Source: Herbaspirillum sp. 3R11
GTDB taxonomy: Bacteria > Pseudomonadota > Gammaproteobacteria > Burkholderiales > Burkholderiaceae_D
NCBI RefSeq assembly: GCF_004563925.1
Contig: NZ_SPNJ01000006.1
Span: 332,237 to 396,236 of the forward strand
Direction: 5' to 3'
DNA length: 64,000 nucleotides
Part shown: positions 21,556 to 30,320 of the stretch, piece by piece
Position numbering within the stretch: the first letter of the stretch is position 1
Layout: every line of letters begins with the position of its first letter
Program-made: the position numbers and the translations under genes
Notes under the pieces: model-generated
The model's input: only the letters and a program-made list of their open reading frames with translations
The model's database searches: none
Told to the model about the DNA's origin: nothing

Positions 21556-22533
21556 ATGCAAAATAGTTTGTTGAAGCCACGTATCATCGAAGTTGAAGCA
21601 CTGGGCGCCGGTCACGCGAAGGTCGTGATGGAGCCGTTCGAGCGTGGCTATGGCCACACCCTGGGCAACGCGCTGCGCCGCGTTCTGTTGTCGTCGATGA
21701 TCGGTTACGCCCCGACCGAAGTCACCATCGCCGGCGTCGTACATGAGTATTCCTCCCTCGACGGCGTGCAGGAAGACGTCGTTGACATCCTGTTGAACCT
21801 GAAGGGCGTCGTGTTCAAGTTGCATAACCGCGACGAAGTCACACTGACCCTGAAGAAAGAAGGCGAAGGCGTTGTTCTGGCATCGGATATCGATCTGCCG
21901 CACGATGTCGAGCTGATCAATCCGGATCACGTGATCGCCAACCTGACAGCAGGCGGCAAGCTGGACATGCAGATCAAGGTCGAAAAGGGCCGTGGCTATG
22001 TGCCGGGTAACGTTCGCCGTTTGTCCGAAGATGCCAACAAGACCATCGGTCGCATCATCCTGGACGCATCGTTCTCCCCAGTGCGCCGTGTTTCCTACGC
22101 TGTCGAATCGGCTCGCGTGGAACAACGCACCGATCTGGACAAGCTGGTCATCAACATCGAAACCAACGGCGTGATCACGCCGGAAGAAGCGATCCGTCAA
22201 TCGGCCCGCGTCCTGGTTGATCAACTGAACGTGTTCGCCGCCCTGGAAGGCACCGAAGCGACTGCCGAAGCTCCATCGCGCGCACCGCAAGTCGATCCTA
22301 TCCTGCTGCGTCCGGTCGACGATCTGGAACTGACTGTCCGTTCGGCAAACTGCCTGAAGGCCGAAAACATCTACTACATTGGCGATCTGATCCAACGTAG
22401 CGAGAATGAACTGCTGAAGACGCCGAATCTGGGCCGCAAGTCCCTGAACGAAATCAAGGAAGTTCTGGCATCCCGCGGTCTGACCCTGGGCATGAAGCTG
22501 GAAAACTGGCCGCCAGCCGGCCTGGAAAAGTAA
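21556..22533 (+). CDS. rpoA: RNA polymerase subunit alpha
   Basis: The alpha subunit dimerises to nucleate RNA polymerase and its C-terminal domain binds UP elements and activators. The 325 residues show the N-terminal assembly domain ([22 protein letters not shown]) and a complete C-terminal domain with [17 protein letters not shown], which contains the DNA-binding arginine, and [29 protein letters not shown] precedes ATG 21556. Confidence 0.98.
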   Translation: MQNSLLKPRIIEVEALGAGHAKVVMEPFERGYGHTLGNALRRVLLSSMIGYAPTEVTIAGVVHEYSSLDGVQEDVVDILLNLKGVVFKLHNRDEVTLTLKKEGEGVVLASDIDLPHDVELINPDHVIANLTAGGKLDMQIKVEKGRGYVPGNVRRLSEDANKTIGRIILDASFSPVRRVSYAVESARVEQRTDLDKLVINIETNGVITPEEAIRQSARVLVDQLNVFAALEGTEATAEAPSRAPQVDPILLRPVDDLELTVRSANCLKAENIYYIGDLIQRSENELLKTPNLGRKSLNEIKEVLASRGLTLGMKLENWPPAGLEK

Positions 22534-22543
22534 TTTTGCAATG

Positions 22544-22573
22544 ATGGTGAGCGCTTGAAAAATCGCTCACCAT
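22544..22573 (+). promoter_or_regulatory. Hairpin between rpoA and rplQ
   Basis: ATGGTGAGCG (22544-22553) and CGCTCACCAT (22564-22573) form a perfect 10-base-pair stem with a 10-base A-rich loop. No T-run follows, so it is unlikely to be a factor-independent terminator; it may mark an RNA-processing or stability point. The remaining bases to 22722 hold no gene. Confidence 0.45.
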
Positions 22574-22722
22574 GCAAAGCAAGGCAGCAAAGAATCAAGC
22601 AACACCGAAGTAGAAGCACCAAGTCCTGGCGACAGGCAATAACCCAATCGATACCGGTCCGCGGCAGCCAGACACTGCCGATAGAAGAGCTGGATTAAAA
22701 CTGTAATCTGAAAGGAAATATC

Positions 22723-23112
22723 ATGCGTCACCGTCACGGTCTCCGTAAACTGAATCGTACTTCCTCGCACCGCCTGGCAATGCTGCGCAACATGACAGTA
22801 TCCCTGCTGCGCCACGAAGCCATCAAGACAACTCTGCCAAAAGCCAAGGAACTGCGCCGCGTCGTCGAGCCTATCCTGACTCTGGGCAAGACCGATACAC
22901 TGGCCAACAAGCGCCTGGCATTCTCCCGCCTGCGCGACCGTGAAATCGTCGGCAAGCTGTTCTCCGAACTGGGCCCACGTTACGCAGCACGTAACGGCGG
23001 TTACGTGCGCATCCTGAAAATGGGTTTCCGCGTCGGCGACAATGCTCCTATGGCTTTCGTTGAACTGGTTGATCGTCCGGACGTCTCGGAAGAAGCGCCA
23101 AGCGTCGAGTAA
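22723..23112 (+). CDS. rplQ: 50S ribosomal protein L17
   Basis: L17 lies near the tunnel exit and closes the alpha cluster. The 129 residues start [17 protein letters not shown] and contain [19 protein letters not shown] and the [17 protein letters not shown] stretch. AAAGGAAATATC is its ribosome site. The C-terminus beyond ~118 ([10 protein letters not shown]) is an ordinary short acidic tail. Confidence 0.97.
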   Translation: MRHRHGLRKLNRTSSHRLAMLRNMTVSLLRHEAIKTTLPKAKELRRVVEPILTLGKTDTLANKRLAFSRLRDREIVGKLFSELGPRYAARNGGYVRILKMGFRVGDNAPMAFVELVDRPDVSEEAPSVE

Positions 23113-23153
23113 TCACGCTGCTGCATGCTGACATCGCGTCAAGCACGATGGAA

Positions 23154-23183
23154 GAAAAAAGCCAGGCTATGCCTGGCTTTTTG
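23154..23183 (+). terminator. Terminator of the ribosomal superoperon
   Basis: AGCCAGGC (23160-23167) and GCCTGGCT (23171-23178) pair around a TAT loop, with an A-run before and TTTTT after. It can work in both directions and ends the cluster after rplQ. Confidence 0.8.
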
Positions 23184-23356
23184 CATTTCGGGGACATTGC
23201 GATACCGCGCAGTTTGATTTGCCCAACTCAACCGGTCCGATTGCAACAAGCACACGCAAACACGGTCGAACCGCTTGCTGCCGGTTTCCCGGTGCAACAA
23301 ATCAGCATGCCAACCAACCAACAACAACGGAGCGCTCGCGCGGCGCCAGGGATGAT

Positions 23357-24289
23357 ATGACGGAGCAAGCGATACTATCGGTCCGCAAGCTGCACAAGGC
23401 GTTCGGCGCCGGCGCGCAACGCGTCGCCATCATCAACGACCTTAGCTTCGCGCTGCGTCCCGGCGAATGCTACGGCCTGCTTGGCCCCAACGGCGCCGGC
23501 AAGACCACCACGCTGCGCCTGTGCCTCGGGTTGGCCACGCCCGACAGCGGCGAGATCCGGCTCGGCGGCAAGGTCATCCCGGACCAGGCGCGCGCCGCAC
23601 GCATGCGTGTCGGCGTGGTGCCGCAGGCCGACAACCTCGATCCCGACTTCACCGTGCAGGAAAACCTGCTGGTGTTCGCGCGTTACTTCGGCATCGCCGA
23701 CGCGACCATGGCGCAGCGCATTCCCGAATTGCTCGAGTTCGCCAACCTGACGGCAAAGAAGGATGCCCGCATCGCCGAGCTGTCCGGCGGCATGAAGCGG
23801 CGCCTGACGCTGGCGCGTGCATTGGTCAACGATCCCGATCTGATCTTCATGGACGAGCCGACCACCGGCCTCGATCCGCAAGCGCGCCACATGATCTGGG
23901 AGCGCCTCAAGAACCTGCTGGCACGCGGCAAGACCATCCTGCTGACCACCCACTTCATGGATGAGGCGGAACGGCTGTGCGACCGCCTGGCGGTGATCGA
24001 TCACGGCAAGATGATCGCCGAAGGATCGCCGCCGGATCTGATTGCCCAGCACATCGAAGCCGAAGTGCTCGAGATCTACGGCGAGAACGCCAAATCATGG
24101 GCCGAGCAGCACGGTCGCAGCCATGCTTCGCGCGTCGAATACAGCGGCGAGACGGTGTTCTGCTACACCAACGATGCGCAGGCGCTGCTGGCCACCTTGC
24201 AGCACGTGCAGGGCGTGCGCTACATGCATCGCCCGGCCAACCTTGAAGATCTCTTCCTCAAACTTACCGGCCGCGAAATGCGCGATTAG
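23357..24289 (+). CDS. ABC exporter ATP-binding protein, NodI/DrrA type
   Basis: This 310-residue ATPase powers an ABC-2 exporter with the permease encoded next. Walker A is GPNGAGKTT (residues 43-51), the Q-loop glutamine is Gln90, the signature is LSGGM (142-146), Walker B is LIFMDE (162-167) and the switch histidine is His199. I start at ATG 23357, five bases after AGGGA; the frame is open upstream but without a ribosome site. It resembles NodI, but no nodulation genes are nearby and NodI-like pairs are widespread in betaproteobacteria, so the substrate is unknown. Confidence 0.9.
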   Translation: MTEQAILSVRKLHKAFGAGAQRVAIINDLSFALRPGECYGLLGPNGAGKTTTLRLCLGLATPDSGEIRLGGKVIPDQARAARMRVGVVPQADNLDPDFTVQENLLVFARYFGIADATMAQRIPELLEFANLTAKKDARIAELSGGMKRRLTLARALVNDPDLIFMDEPTTGLDPQARHMIWERLKNLLARGKTILLTTHFMDEAERLCDRLAVIDHGKMIAEGSPPDLIAQHIEAEVLEIYGENAKSWAEQHGRSHASRVEYSGETVFCYTNDAQALLATLQHVQGVRYMHRPANLEDLFLKLTGREMRD

Positions 24290-24306
24290 GCGCCTGGACA
24301 TCACAC

Positions 24307-25083
24307 ATGACGACAATCTACGCACCGCCGGTGTTTTCGCTGCGCTTCTACCCGATCTGGCGCCGCAATTTCCTGGTCTGGAAAAAGCTCATGGCGGCCA
24401 GCATCATCGGCAACATCGCCGAGCCGCTGATCACGCTGATCGCCTTCGGCTACGGCCTCGGCAGCATCCTCAAGGAGATCGACGGGATTCCCTACATCCA
24501 CTATCTCGCCTCGGGCTCGATCTGCATGTCGGTGATGATGGCCTCGTCGTTCGAAGCGTTGTATTCTGCCTATTCGCGCATGAGCGTGCAGCGCACCTGG
24601 GATGCGTTGATGAATGCGCCGCTGGCGCTGGACGACATCGTCCTCGCCGAGCTGCTGTGGGCCGCTACCAAGTCGCTGTTCAGCGGCGCCGCCATCCTGT
24701 GCGTGATGTTCGCGCTCGGCATCGGTCTGCACCCGCAGGTGGTGCTGGTGCTGCCGGTGCTGTTCCTGGCCGGGATGACCTTCGGCGCGCTCGGGTTGAT
24801 CATGAACGCGCTCGCCAAGGGCTACGATTTCTTCACCTACTATTTCACCCTGATCCTGACGCCGATGACTTTCCTGTCGGGCGTGTATTATCCGGTTGCG
24901 CAGTTGCCGTCATGGCTGCAGACGGTGTCGCAACTCCTGCCGCTGAGCGCCGCCGTGAACCTGGTGCGTCCGCTGGTGTTGGGCGGCTGGCCGCAGGCGC
25001 CGCTGCTGGATCTGGCGGTGCTGGCGTTTTATTGCTGCGCGGGATTCTATGCCGCAGTGATCTTCACGCGACGACGCTTCTGA
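24307..25083 (+). CDS. ABC-2 exporter permease, NodJ type
   Basis: The 258-residue protein has about six hydrophobic helices and the ABC-2 layout, with a conserved FLSGVYYPVAQLP segment before the last helices. It starts 17 bases after the ATPase gene and surely forms the exporter with it. Resemblance to NodJ comes from size, partner and the ALMNAPL region. Polysaccharide, lipid or drug export are all possible; nothing here decides. Confidence 0.88.
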   Translation: MTTIYAPPVFSLRFYPIWRRNFLVWKKLMAASIIGNIAEPLITLIAFGYGLGSILKEIDGIPYIHYLASGSICMSVMMASSFEALYSAYSRMSVQRTWDALMNAPLALDDIVLAELLWAATKSLFSGAAILCVMFALGIGLHPQVVLVLPVLFLAGMTFGALGLIMNALAKGYDFFTYYFTLILTPMTFLSGVYYPVAQLPSWLQTVSQLLPLSAAVNLVRPLVLGGWPQAPLLDLAVLAFYCCAGFYAAVIFTRRRF

Positions 25084-25108
25084 GTTCCGAAGCAAACGGA
25101 GAGACACC

Positions 25109-25441
25109 ATGGAACAAACGCTGATCGTACTGACCAATGTGCCCGACGCCGAGCTGGCAAAATCGCTGGCGCACACGCTGGTGGAACGCCGCCTGGCGGC
25201 CTGCGTGAATATCATGCCTGCGGTACAGTCGATATATCGGTGGCAGGGCGCCGTCGAGCATGCCAGCGAGATAAGCTTGATGATCAAGAGCACGCAGGCG
25301 CGCTATGCCGAACTGGAAGCGGCGATCGTCGCCGCGCATCCTTACGACGTGCCGGAAATCATCGCACTGCCGATTACCGCCGGCTTGCTCGCCTACCTGA
25401 ATTGGATCGTTGCAGAAACCGGGAAAGAGTTGAATGTTTAA
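25109..25441 (+). CDS. cutA: Divalent-cation tolerance protein CutA
   Basis: CutA1 is a small, very stable trimeric protein with a ferredoxin-like fold similar to PII; in E. coli it is linked to copper tolerance and sits beside dsbD. The 110 residues contain ERRLAACVNIMPAVQSIYRW and the PYDVPEIIALPI core. GGAGAGACACC precedes ATG 25109. Its end overlaps the dsbD start by 8 bases, so the two are translated together. Confidence 0.93.
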   Translation: MEQTLIVLTNVPDAELAKSLAHTLVERRLAACVNIMPAVQSIYRWQGAVEHASEISLMIKSTQARYAELEAAIVAAHPYDVPEIIALPITAGLLAYLNWIVAETGKELNV

Positions 25442-27212
25442 GCGTTTGCTGGTCGCCGTACGTGGCGGCTTCTTGATGAAGTTGTGGCTCGCCGCCATGT
25501 TGACGATTTCGCTGACGCCCGCAAGCGCGTCGGCGGAAGAGTATCTCGCGCCGGAAGCGGCCTTCCGTTTTTCCGCCGTGATGGTCGATGCCGGCACATT
25601 GCAGATCACCTACGCGATCGCCGACGGCTACTACATGTACCGCGACCGTTTCCACTTCAAGGCCGACGGCGCCACACTGGGCCAGCCTGATTTTCCGCAT
25701 GGCAAGGTCAAGTACGACGAGAATTTCCAGAAGGAAGTCGAGACCTATCGCAACAGCGTCAGCATCCGCATCCCGGTTGAGGTGTCCACATCCCCTGGCG
25801 CATTCAAACTGGTCTCGACCGCACAGGGCTGCGCCGACAAGGGCTTGTGCTATCCGCCGATGGATACCGTTGTGGACATGTCGGCCAGCGCCGTCGGCAA
25901 GGTCGTCGGACCGGCGGATGCATCCGGCAACGTGATCGCTTCCAGCGGCTCGGACATGGACAGGATCACCGCCGCGCTCAGGAGCGGCAAGCTGCTGACT
26001 GTCCTGTCGCTGTTCTTCCTGCTCGGCGTCGGCCTCTCGTTCACGCCTTGCGTGCTGCCGATGGTGCCGATCCTGTCGTCCATCATCGTCGGCGAGGGCG
26101 CGCAAGCCAAACGCGGCCGTGGCTTGTTGCTGTCGGCCGTTTACGTGCTCGGCATGGCGCTGGTCTACACCGCGCTCGGCATTGCCGCCGGCCTGATCGG
26201 CGAAGGGCTGTCGGCGGTGCTGCAGAATCCCTGGGTGTTGTCGGCGTTCGCGCTGCTGATGGTCGGCCTGTCGCTGTCGATGTTCAATTTCTACCAGTTG
26301 CAAATACCGGCGGCCTGGCAATCGAAACTGACCGAGGCCTCCGGCCAGGGCGGCGGCAAGCTGGCGGGGGTATTTGTGATGGGCGCGATTTCCGCCCTGA
26401 TCGTCGGCCCCTGCGTCGCGGCGCCGCTGGCCGGTGCGCTGCTCTACATCAGCCAGACGCGCGACGTCGTGCTGGGCGGCAGCGCCCTGTTCGCGATGGC
26501 GCTCGGCATGGGCGTGCCGCTGCTGGTCATCGGCGCTTCCGCCGGCGCCTTGCTGCCGCGCGCCGGCGGCTGGATGGAATCGGTCAAGCGCTTCTTCGGC
26601 GTACTGATGCTGGCTACCGCCTTGTGGATGGTGTCGCCGGTGATTCCGGCCTGGGCCTTCGTGGCTGGCTGGGCGGCGCTGGGCATCGCCTACGGCGCGT
26701 ACTTGTTGTGGAGCAAACCGGGCCATTGGGCCGCGCGCGCCTGCGGCCTGGCGTTCGCCGCGCTGGGCCTATTGCAACTGGTCAGCGTCGCCACCGGCGG
26801 CCGCGATCCCTTGGCGCCGTTGTCGCATCTGGGCGGCGGTAAGCCGGCCGCGCATACCGATTTCGTGCGTGTGCGTTCGGTCGCCGAACTTGACGCCGCA
26901 CTGGCGCAGACCGGCGGCAAGCCCGCAATGCTCGACTTCTATGCCGACTGGTGCGTGTCCTGCAAGGAGATGGAAAAATTCACCTTCACCGACCCGCGCG
27001 TGCGTGAAAAATTCGCCCGCATGGTCCTGCTGCAGATTGACGTCACCGCCAACAATGCCGACGACAAGGCCATGCTCAAACGCTTCCAGCTGTTCGGACC
27101 GCCCGGCATCATCCTGTTCGACGGCCAAGGCCGCGAACTGGCCGACAAGCGCGTGATCGGCTACCAGAATGCCGACCAGTTCTTGCAAAGTCTGCAAGCT
27201 TTGGCGCCTTGA
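25434..27212 (+). CDS. dsbD: Thiol:disulfide interchange protein DsbD
   Basis: DsbD carries electrons from cytoplasmic thioredoxin across the inner membrane to periplasmic thiol enzymes, including those that reduce apocytochrome c. All three redox pairs are visible: Cys133/Cys139 in the periplasmic N-domain (GCADKGLCYPP), Cys206 (FTPCVLPM) and Cys327 (GPCVAAP) in the eight-helix membrane domain, and Cys507/Cys510 (WCVSC) in the thioredoxin-like C-domain. The signal peptide ends ASASA near residue 34. ATG 25434 overlaps cutA; Met15 (25476) is an alternative start giving a more ordinary signal peptide. Confidence 0.96.
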   Translation: MFKRLLVAVRGGFLMKLWLAAMLTISLTPASASAEEYLAPEAAFRFSAVMVDAGTLQITYAIADGYYMYRDRFHFKADGATLGQPDFPHGKVKYDENFQKEVETYRNSVSIRIPVEVSTSPGAFKLVSTAQGCADKGLCYPPMDTVVDMSASAVGKVVGPADASGNVIASSGSDMDRITAALRSGKLLTVLSLFFLLGVGLSFTPCVLPMVPILSSIIVGEGAQAKRGRGLLLSAVYVLGMALVYTALGIAAGLIGEGLSAVLQNPWVLSAFALLMVGLSLSMFNFYQLQIPAAWQSKLTEASGQGGGKLAGVFVMGAISALIVGPCVAAPLAGALLYISQTRDVVLGGSALFAMALGMGVPLLVIGASAGALLPRAGGWMESVKRFFGVLMLATALWMVSPVIPAWAFVAGWAALGIAYGAYLLWSKPGHWAARACGLAFAALGLLQLVSVATGGRDPLAPLSHLGGGKPAAHTDFVRVRSVAELDAALAQTGGKPAMLDFYADWCVSCKEMEKFTFTDPRVREKFARMVLLQIDVTANNADDKAMLKRFQLFGPPGIILFDGQGRELADKRVIGYQNADQFLQSLQALAP

Positions 27213-27283
27213 AATTGGTCGCCGCCGGCGGTGTTTTCATAGCGCGGCGTTATTTGGTTACTCGTTAATAATTGTTGGGCCGC

Positions 27284-27310
27284 GACGTCACTGACGTTAT
27301 AGTAGACGTC
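27284..27310 (+). promoter_or_regulatory. Repeated GACGT elements over the peroxiredoxin promoter
   Basis: GACGTC palindromes occur at 27284-27289 and 27305-27310, exactly 21 bases apart, with another GACGT at 27293-27297. TATAGT (27298-27303) with TTGGGC (27275-27280), 17 bases apart, is a plausible promoter in the same place. The two-helical-turn spacing suggests a protein-binding site, but no known regulator was matched. Confidence 0.35.
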
Positions 27311-27337
27311 CTGAATTTTGTTACCAAGGAGACTGAC

Positions 27338-27976
27338 ATGACACTACGTTTGGGCGACACCGCGCCGGATTTCGAGCAAGATTCCTCCATCGGCAAAATC
27401 AAGTTCCACGAATGGGCAGGCGACTCCTGGGTAGTCCTGTTCTCGCATCCGGCCGACTTCACGCCGGTCTGCACCACTGAACTCGGCCTGACCGCCAAGC
27501 TGAAACCTGAATTCGACAAGCGCAACGTCAAGGCCATCGCCCTGTCGGTCGACGGCGCCGAAGCGCATACCAAATGGATCAAGGACATCGAAGACACGCA
27601 GAAGACCGTGGTCGGTTTCCCTATCGTCGCCGACGTCGACAAGAAAGTCGCCGGCCTGTACGACATGATCCATCCGAACCAGTCCGAAACCGCGACCGTG
27701 CGTTCGCTGTTCATCATCGATCCGAAGAAGAAGGTGCGCCTGATCATCACTTACCCGATGAGCACCGGCCGCAACTTCGACGAAGTGCTGCGCGTGCTGG
27801 ATGCACTGCAACTGACCGACGGCTACACCGTGGCCACACCGGGCAACTGGAAAGACGGCGACGACGTCATCATCCCGTTGTCGGTCAAGGACGAAGAAGT
27901 GATCAAGCAGAAGTATCCGAAGGGTTACACCTCGCCGCGTCCTTACCTGCGCATCACGCCGCAGCCGAACAAGTGA
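27338..27976 (+). CDS. Peroxiredoxin, Prx6 (1-Cys) type
   Basis: The enzyme reduces peroxides through a peroxidatic cysteine. The 212-residue sequence has HPADFTPVCTTELG with the catalytic Cys45 and the long C-terminal domain ending RPYLRITPQPNK, both marks of the Prx6 group rather than of AhpC. The start at ATG 27338 is set by CCAAGGAGACTGAC. It stands alone between dsbD and a convergent LysR gene and ends at a strong terminator. The physiological reductant is not evident. Confidence 0.93.
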   Translation: MTLRLGDTAPDFEQDSSIGKIKFHEWAGDSWVVLFSHPADFTPVCTTELGLTAKLKPEFDKRNVKAIALSVDGAEAHTKWIKDIEDTQKTVVGFPIVADVDKKVAGLYDMIHPNQSETATVRSLFIIDPKKKVRLIITYPMSTGRNFDEVLRVLDALQLTDGYTVATPGNWKDGDDVIIPLSVKDEEVIKQKYPKGYTSPRPYLRITPQPNK

Positions 27977-27999
27977 GCTGAAGCATAAGCATCATCAAA

Positions 28000-28027
28000 A
28001 GCGCTCCCGCAACGGAGCGCTTTTTTT
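28000..28027 (+). terminator. Terminator after the peroxiredoxin gene
   Basis: AGCGCTCC (28000-28007) and GGAGCGCT (28014-28021) form a perfect stem, with AAAA before and TTTTTT after. It serves the peroxiredoxin gene and, read from the other strand, may serve the convergent LysR gene. Confidence 0.85.
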
Positions 28028-28970
28028 ACGCCTCTTCCTTCGGCGTCTCGGTGAACTCGTCGATGAACAGTTGCGCCACCGACGAGCGCATGCTGCCGTG
28101 GCGCGTCACCAATTGATACGGCTCGCTGCGCGAATGCAGCGGCAGCGGCAGGATCGTGGTCATGCCGAAGCGTGTGCAGAACTGCGCCACGTCGACCGAC
28201 ATCAGCGCCACGAAGGATGGATTCCTTTGCAATAACGACAAGGTGGTGAAGGCCGAGGTGGTTTCCAGCAAGTGCAGCGGGAAGCGCAGGTTGGCTTCGT
28301 GGAATTCGCGCTCCAGCAGCAGTCGCATCGGCATGTTGGCCGAGTACACCACCCAACGTGAATCGGCCAGGTCGGTCAGCTGCAGCGTGTCGCGTCCCGC
28401 CAGCGGGTGGTTGATGTTGGCCACCACCGCCAATTTCTCGTTGTGGATCTCGATGCTGTCGTACAAATGCGGCTGCTGGCTGATGCTGGTGCGGCAGATC
28501 GCCATGTCCAGCCGGCCCTGGTCAAGCAGGCGCAGCAGCCGCGCGCTGGTGTCTTCGACGATTTCCACTGACAGCGCCGGGCGCTTTTCCAGCAGCCGCG
28601 TCAGCGCATCGGTCAGCAGCGGCACTGCGCCCATGATCACCCCCAGCGCCAGCCGGCCGCCGTGGCCCTGCAGGATGCCGATCATGTCTTCGCGCAAATG
28701 CGCCAGGTCGGTCTGGATCAGGCGCGCGTAGCGGATCACGCAATGGCCGAGGTCGGTCGCCTCCAGGCCGCGGTTGGTGCGCACGAACAGTTGCGCGCCC
28801 AGGGTAGTTTCGATCTCCTGCAAGGCCTTGCTGGCGCCTGGCTGCGTCAGCGCGACCTGTTCCGCCGCCTTGAGCAGCGAGCCATGGTCGGCCAACGCGA
28901 TCAGCAGGCGCAGCTGCTTCAGATGCAGGCGGGAAGTGATGGAGCTCAGCGAGGGGATTTCTTGCATCAT
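28026..28970 (-). CDS. LysR-family transcriptional regulator
   Basis: The 314-residue protein has the LysR helix-turn-helix at residues ~16-60 (LKQLRLLIALADHGSLLKA, then QPGASKALQEIE) and a full effector-binding domain. It is divergent from an alcohol dehydrogenase-aldehyde dehydrogenase gene pair 192 bases away, and such regulators usually control the divergent operon in response to its substrate. Starts at 28970 or 28967 (MMQEIPS) both fit; an in-frame ATG at 29045 would add an unlikely 25-residue head. The inducer is unknown. Confidence 0.88.
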   Translation of the reverse strand: MMQEIPSLSSITSRLHLKQLRLLIALADHGSLLKAAEQVALTQPGASKALQEIETTLGAQLFVRTNRGLEATDLGHCVIRYARLIQTDLAHLREDMIGILQGHGGRLALGVIMGAVPLLTDALTRLLEKRPALSVEIVEDTSARLLRLLDQGRLDMAICRTSISQQPHLYDSIEIHNEKLAVVANINHPLAGRDTLQLTDLADSRWVVYSANMPMRLLLEREFHEANLRFPLHLLETTSAFTTLSLLQRNPSFVALMSVDVAQFCTRFGMTTILPLPLHSRSEPYQLVTRHGSMRSSVAQLFIDEFTETPKEEA

Positions 28971-28993
28971 GGGAATGACTTTTGTATGAATAT

Positions 28994-29148
28994 AAGTTAT
29001 AGCTGTATCAGCAGCTCTCATTAGGCAAAGCCTGCCGATTGGCATACAGTTTTGCCTCTAAAGCTTGATTCGCACAGGGAAACCGCCTGATGCGCCGTGG
29101 TTCGGAAGCCGCCGGCTCCGCAACACGCTGCAAGTATATCTATAACTT
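28994..29148. promoter_or_regulatory. Divergent control region with paired inverted 9-mers
   Basis: AAGTTATAG at 28994-29002 and its exact reverse complement CTATAACTT at 29140-29148 lie near the lysR start and the dehydrogenase start respectively. This layout fits two binding sites for the LysR protein or two similar AT-rich promoters on opposite strands. No full T-N11-A box was singled out. Confidence 0.35.
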
Positions 29149-29162
29149 TAAGGCTATGTACG

Positions 29163-30302
29163 ATGGCATTGATTAACTACATTACCCAAGTCCAGTTCGA
29201 CTTCGGCGCGCTCGCGCTGCTGCAGCAGGAATGCGACCGCATCGGCATCCGCAAGCCGCTGATCGTCACCGACATGGGCATCCGCAATGCCGGCATCCTC
29301 GACAAGGTGGTCGCCCAACTGAAAGATGGCGCCCAAGTTGCCGTGTTCGATCAGACGCCGCCGAATCCAAATGAAACCGCCGTGCGCGCTGCGGTCAAAC
29401 TGTTCCGCGACAGCGCCTGTGATGGCATCATCGCCGTCGGCGGCGGTTCCTCGATCGATCTTGCCAAGGGCGTGGCCGTCTGCGGCACGCACGAAGGCAC
29501 GCTCAAATCGTTTGCGCTGATCGAAGGCGGCCTCGCCAACATCACCGCCAAGACCGCACCCGTGATCGCCATCCCGACCACTGCCGGCACCGGCAGCGAA
29601 GTCGGCCGCGGCGCCATCCTGATCCTCGACGACGGCCGCAAGGTCGGCGTGTTGTCGCCGTACCTGGTGCCGCGCCTGGCGATCTGCGATCCCGAACTGA
29701 CCCTGAATCTGCCGGCCATGATGACCGCCGCCACCGGCATGGACGCCATCGCCCACTGCCTGGAAACCTTCATGGCGCCGTCCTTCAACCCACCGGCCGA
29801 CGGCATTGCGCTGGATGGTCTGTGGCGCGCCTGGGCGCACATCGAAACCGCCACCAAGGAACCGCACGACCGCGAAGCGCGCCTGAACATGATGAGCGCA
29901 TCGATGCAAGGCGCCATGGCATTCCAGAAGGGCCTCGGCTGCGTGCACAGCCTGAGCCACTCGCTGGGCGGCATCAATCCGCGCCTGCACCACGGCACCC
30001 TGAACGCCATCTTCCTGCCCGCCATCATCGAGTTCAACAAGGATTCGGAGTCGGTCATCAAGGAAAAGAAACTGGCGCGCATCGCGCACGCCATGGGACT
30101 GGCAAGCGAAGCCGACATCGGCCCTGCGATCAAGGACATGAGCAAGCGCCTCGGCTTGCCGACCGGCCTGGCCGAACTCGGCGTGACCGAAGACATGTAT
30201 CCGAAGATCATCAAGGGCGCGCTGGCTGACCACAGCCACAAAACAAATCCGCGCGTGGCGTCGGAAGACGACTACGCTCGTATGCTCACCCAATCGATGT
30301 AA
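29163..30302 (+). CDS. Iron-containing alcohol dehydrogenase
   Basis: This 379-residue protein belongs to the group III (iron-type) NAD(P)-dependent alcohol dehydrogenases. The nucleotide-binding GGGSSIDLAKG motif is present, and the metal ligands expected from the FucO pattern are all seen: Asp194, His198, His262 and His276 (GMDAIAHCLETF; LHHGTLNAIF). The start at ATG 29163 is chosen over an upstream frame because the family begins here. The aldehyde dehydrogenase gene follows in 18 bases, so a hydroxy compound is probably oxidised in two steps to an acid. The substrate is unknown; hydroxyacids such as 4-hydroxybutyrate are possible. Confidence 0.9.
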   Translation: MALINYITQVQFDFGALALLQQECDRIGIRKPLIVTDMGIRNAGILDKVVAQLKDGAQVAVFDQTPPNPNETAVRAAVKLFRDSACDGIIAVGGGSSIDLAKGVAVCGTHEGTLKSFALIEGGLANITAKTAPVIAIPTTAGTGSEVGRGAILILDDGRKVGVLSPYLVPRLAICDPELTLNLPAMMTAATGMDAIAHCLETFMAPSFNPPADGIALDGLWRAWAHIETATKEPHDREARLNMMSASMQGAMAFQKGLGCVHSLSHSLGGINPRLHHGTLNAIFLPAIIEFNKDSESVIKEKKLARIAHAMGLASEADIGPAIKDMSKRLGLPTGLAELGVTEDMYPKIIKGALADHSHKTNPRVASEDDYARMLTQSM

Positions 30303-30320
30303 ATCTGGAGAACTATAAAA

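Noticed and set aside
23357..25083. Naming the exporter nodI/nodJ and inferring nodulation
   Set aside because: Resemblance is to the whole ABC-2 group; no other nodulation gene is present.
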